Below are positions 15,507-18,160 of a stretch of 18,160 nucleotides of DNA, one piece after another. The stretch spans positions 1-18,160 of the forward strand of contig JASBZJ010000011.1 of assembly GCA_029983495.1 (NCBI GenBank), given 5' to 3'. The position numbers and the translations under genes were made by a program. Below the pieces are notes generated by a model. It ran no database searches, was not told the origin of the DNA, and worked only from the letters and a program-made list of their open reading frames with translations. This DNA is from Porphyromonas sp. (GTDB taxonomy: Bacteria; Bacteroidota; Bacteroidia; Bacteroidales; Porphyromonadaceae). Every line of letters starts with the position of its first letter. The first letter of the stretch is position 1.

Positions 15507-16058
15507 ATGTCTAGAATAGGAAAATTGCCCATTGCAGTTCCCAAAGGCGTTGAGGTGTCGGTTAAGGATAATATAGTTTCTGTTAAAGGGACTAAAGGCA
15601 CACTCACCCAATATGTTGATCCTCGCATTGCTTTATCAATTGAAGATGGTGAAGTAAAGCTTGCACCTACTCAGGAAGGTAAGGAAGAAAATAGCCTTCA
15701 CGGCTTGTATCGTTCGCTTATTGCGAATATGGTTCATGGCGTATCTGAAGGATATAAATCTACCCTTGAGTTGGTTGGTGTAGGTTATCGCGCAAGTAAT
15801 AAAGGGCAGTTGCTCGAACTATGGTTAGGGCATACTCACCCAATATACCTCCTTCTTCCTCAGGAAATAAAAGTTGAGACGAAGAGTGAAAGAAATAAGA
15901 ATCCTCTTATCATGCTCGAAAGTAGCGATAAGCAACTCCTCGGACAGGTTTGTGCAAAGATTCGTTCATTCCGTAAACCTGAACCATATAAGGGGAAAGG
16001 GGTTAAGTTTGAAGGCGAGGTTATTCGTCGTAAATCGGGTAAAACTGCAGCTAAATAA
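15507..16058 (+). CDS. rplF: 50S ribosomal protein L6
   Basis: ATG 15507 gives MSRIGKLPIAVPKGVEV, the family start, and a 183-residue protein. The frame is also open upstream to an ATG at 15453, but that would overlap rpsH and add 18 residues foreign to L6. Two L6 repeats are present, with VGVGYRAS in the centre and QVCAKIRSFRKPEPYKGKGV and RRKSGKTAAK near the end. L6 stands near the factor-binding site of the 50S subunit. Confidence 0.97.
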   Translation: MSRIGKLPIAVPKGVEVSVKDNIVSVKGTKGTLTQYVDPRIALSIEDGEVKLAPTQEGKEENSLHGLYRSLIANMVHGVSEGYKSTLELVGVGYRASNKGQLLELWLGHTHPIYLLLPQEIKVETKSERNKNPLIMLESSDKQLLGQVCAKIRSFRKPEPYKGKGVKFEGEVIRRKSGKTAAK

Positions 16059-16080
16059 TTAAGGAGTACTATCATTTATT

Positions 16081-16425
16081 ATGAACAAGAAAGATTTTAG
16101 AAGACTTCGCATTAAAGCTGCTGTTCGTGGAAAGGTTAGAGGTACAACTGAACGCCCTCGCTTAACAGTGTTCCGCAGTAATAAGCAAATTTACGCGCAG
16201 GTTATTGATGATAGCAAGGGTAGCACAGTTGCAAGTGCCTCTTCGTTGAAACAATTAGATAAATTGCCAAAAGTTGAACAAGCTGCAAAAGTTGGAGAAG
16301 AAATAGCACGTCGTGCTATCGAAGCTGGAATCAGTCAGGTTGTTTTCGACCGTAATGGTTACCTTTATCATGGTAGAGTTAAAGAGCTTGCTGAAGCAGC
16401 TCGTAAAGCAGGACTTAAATTTTAA
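16081..16425 (+). CDS. rplR: 50S ribosomal protein L18
   Basis: The 114-residue protein begins [21 protein letters not shown] and has the L18 sequences [17 protein letters not shown] and [26 protein letters not shown] split over the C-terminal half, ending KF. L18 binds 5S rRNA together with L5. An AAGGAG stands 14 nt before the start, farther than usual. rpsE follows after 6 nt. Confidence 0.97.
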   Translation: MNKKDFRRLRIKAAVRGKVRGTTERPRLTVFRSNKQIYAQVIDDSKGSTVASASSLKQLDKLPKVEQAAKVGEEIARRAIEAGISQVVFDRNGYLYHGRVKELAEAARKAGLKF

Positions 16426-16431
16426 AGAACG

Positions 16432-16950
16432 ATGGCTGTAGCATTAAATAGAGTAACCTCGACAAACGATCTAGAGCTTACCGATCGCCTTGTTGCCCTT
16501 AACCGCGTAACTAAGGTGACTAAAGGGGGACGAACCTTTACCTTTGCTGCAATTGTTGTAGTTGGTAACCAAGATGGTATTGTTGGATATGGACTTGGAA
16601 AGGCTGGAGAAGTTAGCGCTGCAATTGCTAAAGGAGTTGAAGCTGCAAAGAAGAACTTAATAAGCGTTGCCGTTCATAATGGCACAATTCCTCATACACA
16701 AGTAAGCTCCTTCGGAGGTAGCCGTATTATTATTAAACCCGCATCGCAAGGTACTGGTGTTGTTGCTGGTGGTGCTATGCGTGCTGTACTCGAAAGTGCA
16801 GGTGTAACCGATGTATTGGCTAAAAGCCACGGTTCGTCGAATCCTCATAGCTTAGTGAAAGCTACTATTAAGGCCCTCTCTGAACTCCGCGATCCTCTTA
16901 CTATTGCAAATGCACGAGGTATTTCGGTGGAAAAGGTCTTTAAAGGCTAA
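16432..16950 (+). CDS. rpsE: 30S ribosomal protein S5
   Basis: The 172-residue protein has the S5 N-terminal RNA-binding domain ([34 protein letters not shown]) and C-terminal domain with [21 protein letters not shown]5 lies at the mRNA entrance and affects decoding accuracy; the conserved VTKGGR loop, a site of spectinomycin-resistance changes in other bacteria, is intact. It lies 6 nt after rplR and 36 nt before rpmD. Confidence 0.98.
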   Translation: MAVALNRVTSTNDLELTDRLVALNRVTKVTKGGRTFTFAAIVVVGNQDGIVGYGLGKAGEVSAAIAKGVEAAKKNLISVAVHNGTIPHTQVSSFGGSRIIIKPASQGTGVVAGGAMRAVLESAGVTDVLAKSHGSSNPHSLVKATIKALSELRDPLTIANARGISVEKVFKG

Positions 16951-16986
16951 TTATAATATAGAGTAGACAGATTTTTAAGAACAGTA

Positions 16987-17166
16987 ATGGCTACTATAAT
17001 TGTAAAACAGGTGCGCAGTCGCATTAGAGCCCCAAAAGATCAGAAAGCGACCCTTGATGCTCTGGGATTGCACCGTATTAATCAACAAGTAGAGCACAAT
17101 GATACTCCGCAAATTCGTGGGATGATCCAAAAGGTTCATCACCTCGTTGAAGTTGTTAAGGAGTAA
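16987..17166 (+). CDS. rpmD: 50S ribosomal protein L30
   Basis: This short 59-residue frame starts MATIIVKQVRSRIRAPKDQK and ends IQKVHHLVEVVKE. The pattern (KQVRSRI, TLDALGLHRINQ, HNDTPQIRGMI) is that of L30, and the place between rpsE and rplO is where rpmD always stands in this cluster. L30 binds 23S and contacts 5S rRNA. Confidence 0.96.
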   Translation: MATIIVKQVRSRIRAPKDQKATLDALGLHRINQQVEHNDTPQIRGMIQKVHHLVEVVKE

Positions 17167-17198
17167 CTGATTTGTAGTAACTTCAAGCATATTTAGTA

Positions 17199-17645
17199 AT
17201 GAATTTATCAACCTTAAAACCCGCTGAGGGATCTACAAAAACCCGCAAACGTATTGGTCGTGGTCCTGGCTCAGGCTTAGGGGGCACTTCTACACGTGGG
17301 CATAAAGGGCAAAAGTCACGCTCTGGATACTCGCAGAAAAGAGGATTCGAGGGTGGTCAGATGCCTATGCAACGACGTCTCCCTAAATTCGGGTTCAAAA
17401 ATATCAATCGAGTAAATTATCGTCCTATCAATATCGAAGTTCTTGAACTTATTGCTAACCAAAAGCAGCTGAGTGCTATTGGTAAGGATGATATTGTTTC
17501 CGCTGGCTATGCTCGCAAAAACGATAAAATAAAAATTCTTTCGAAGGGTAGCCTTTCAAAGGCTCTTAGCGTTGAGGCTGATGCCTTCTCTAAGAAAGCA
17601 GAAGAGTTAATAGTTGCGGCGGGAGGTACTGTCGTAAAAGCATAA
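17199..17645 (+). CDS. rplO: 50S ribosomal protein L15
   Basis: The 148-residue protein begins MNLSTLKPAEGSTKTRKRIGRG, with the glycine-rich GPGSGLGGTSTRGHKGQKSRSG region typical of L15 and the GFEGGQMPMQRRLPKFGF segment. It ends with the usual VEADAFSKKAEELI and AAGGTVVKA. L15 binds late in 50S assembly. secY starts 10 nt after its stop, with a four-codon reading ATGGCATTATGA between, whose stop overlaps the secY ATG. Confidence 0.98.
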   Translation: MNLSTLKPAEGSTKTRKRIGRGPGSGLGGTSTRGHKGQKSRSGYSQKRGFEGGQMPMQRRLPKFGFKNINRVNYRPINIEVLELIANQKQLSAIGKDDIVSAGYARKNDKIKILSKGSLSKALSVEADAFSKKAEELIVAAGGTVVKA

Positions 17646-17655
17646 AGATGGCATT

Positions 17656-18160
17656 ATGAGGTTCGTAGAAACAATCAAGAATATTTGGAAAATAAAGGAT
17701 CTTCGCGAAAAGCTCCTTATCACTCTCCTTTTTGTGGTTATTTATCGGTTTGGTTCATTTGTTGTGCTCCCTGGTATTAACCCAAATGTACTTACAGGTC
17801 TTAAGCAGCAAACCAGCGAAGGGCTTATGGCTTTGCTTGACATGTTTTCGGGGGGGGCTTTTTCCAATGCATCAATCTTTGCCTTGGGTATCATGCCCTA
17901 CATTTCAGCAAGTATTGTGATGCAGTTAGCTGCTATAATTATCCCTAGCATGCAAAAGTTGCAACGCGAGGGAGAAAGTGGTCGTAGGAAAATTAACCAA
18001 TGGACACGCTACCTAACTGTTATTGTACTACTGATACAGGCTCCTGCTTATTTGATGAACCTCGATATGCAGATGAAAAGTGTTGGCGGAAGTTTGCCTG
18101 GTGGCTTTTGGTTTGGTTTTTATGCGACCATAATACTTACTGCTGGCAGTATGTTTGAAC
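17656..18160 (+). CDS. secY: Preprotein translocase subunit SecY, 3'-truncated by the window edge
   Basis: Translation from ATG 17656 gives 168 residues with no stop. The start MRFVETIKNIWKIKDLREKL is the SecY N-terminus. It leads into transmembrane segment 1 (about 20-38), the plug-region sequence MFSGGAFSNASIFALGIMPYI (residues 62-82 or so, written here in part) and segment 2. The third segment begins near 115, after GRRKINQWTRYL. SecY forms the channel of the Sec translocase in the inner membrane and is routinely the last gene of the spc cluster. A run of eight G (17850-17857) encodes the SGGA of the plug region. Confidence 0.95.
   Translation, partial: MRFVETIKNIWKIKDLREKLLITLLFVVIYRFGSFVVLPGINPNVLTGLKQQTSEGLMALLDMFSGGAFSNASIFALGIMPYISASIVMQLAAIIIPSMQKLQREGESGRRKINQWTRYLTVIVLLIQAPAYLMNLDMQMKSVGGSLPGGFWFGFYATIILTAGSMFE

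Noticed and set aside
17648..17659. ATGGCATTATGA minigene overlapping the secY start
   Set aside because: Three sense codons only; probably incidental, although it could allow coupling between rplO and secY.

Overview
This window reads as part of a Bacteroidales chromosome, most like Porphyromonas. Four things point there. Ribosomal protein genes mostly start without a Shine-Dalgarno sequence. The best promoter upstream of them is a TAnnTTTG box of the Bacteroidetes kind. The first gene is a large leucine-rich-repeat surface protein with a C-terminus like a type IX secretion sorting domain. The ribosomal proteins carry Bacteroidetes-type variants. No species call is made.

Layout. (1) 1-2507, plus strand: the 3' part of an internalin-like LRR protein, built of three copies of a [beta domain + LRR block + conserved tail] module. 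(2) 2508-2998: a convergent intergenic region with several hairpins, including two good terminators and an almost perfect 28-bp inverted repeat of unknown role. (3) 2999-3646, minus strand: an unrecognised lipoprotein. (4) 3853 to about 4348, minus strand: a decayed tyrosine recombinase with frameshifts, an internal deletion and a lost catalytic arginine; no intact open frame reveals it. (5) About 4367-4690: a dyad, a promoter and a long leader ahead of rpsL. (6) 4691-18160, plus strand: rpsL, rpsG, fusA, then the S10 and spc clusters fused in the standard order (rpsJ, rplC, rplD, rplW, rplB, rpsS, rplV, rpsC, rplP, rpmC, rpsQ, rplN, rplX, rplE, rpsN, rpsH, rplF, rplR, rpsE, rpmD, rplO), ending inside secY at the right edge.

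The genes in (6) supply ribosomal proteins of both subunits, the translocase EF-G and the SecY channel through which many new proteins leave the cytoplasm. Most spacers are 4-64 nt. Two stand out: the 297-nt rpsL-rpsG spacer, with several dyads, a G9 run and an attenuator-like hairpin, and the 198-nt rpsN-rpsH spacer, which can fold into a closed structured RNA domain just before rpsH (S8). S8 is a known translational autoregulator of the spc operon in enterobacteria.

I found no CRISPR array, tRNA, rRNA or intact mobile element. The most noteworthy non-coding items are the candidate rpsH leader RNA, the recombinase fossil and the 28-bp hairpin.
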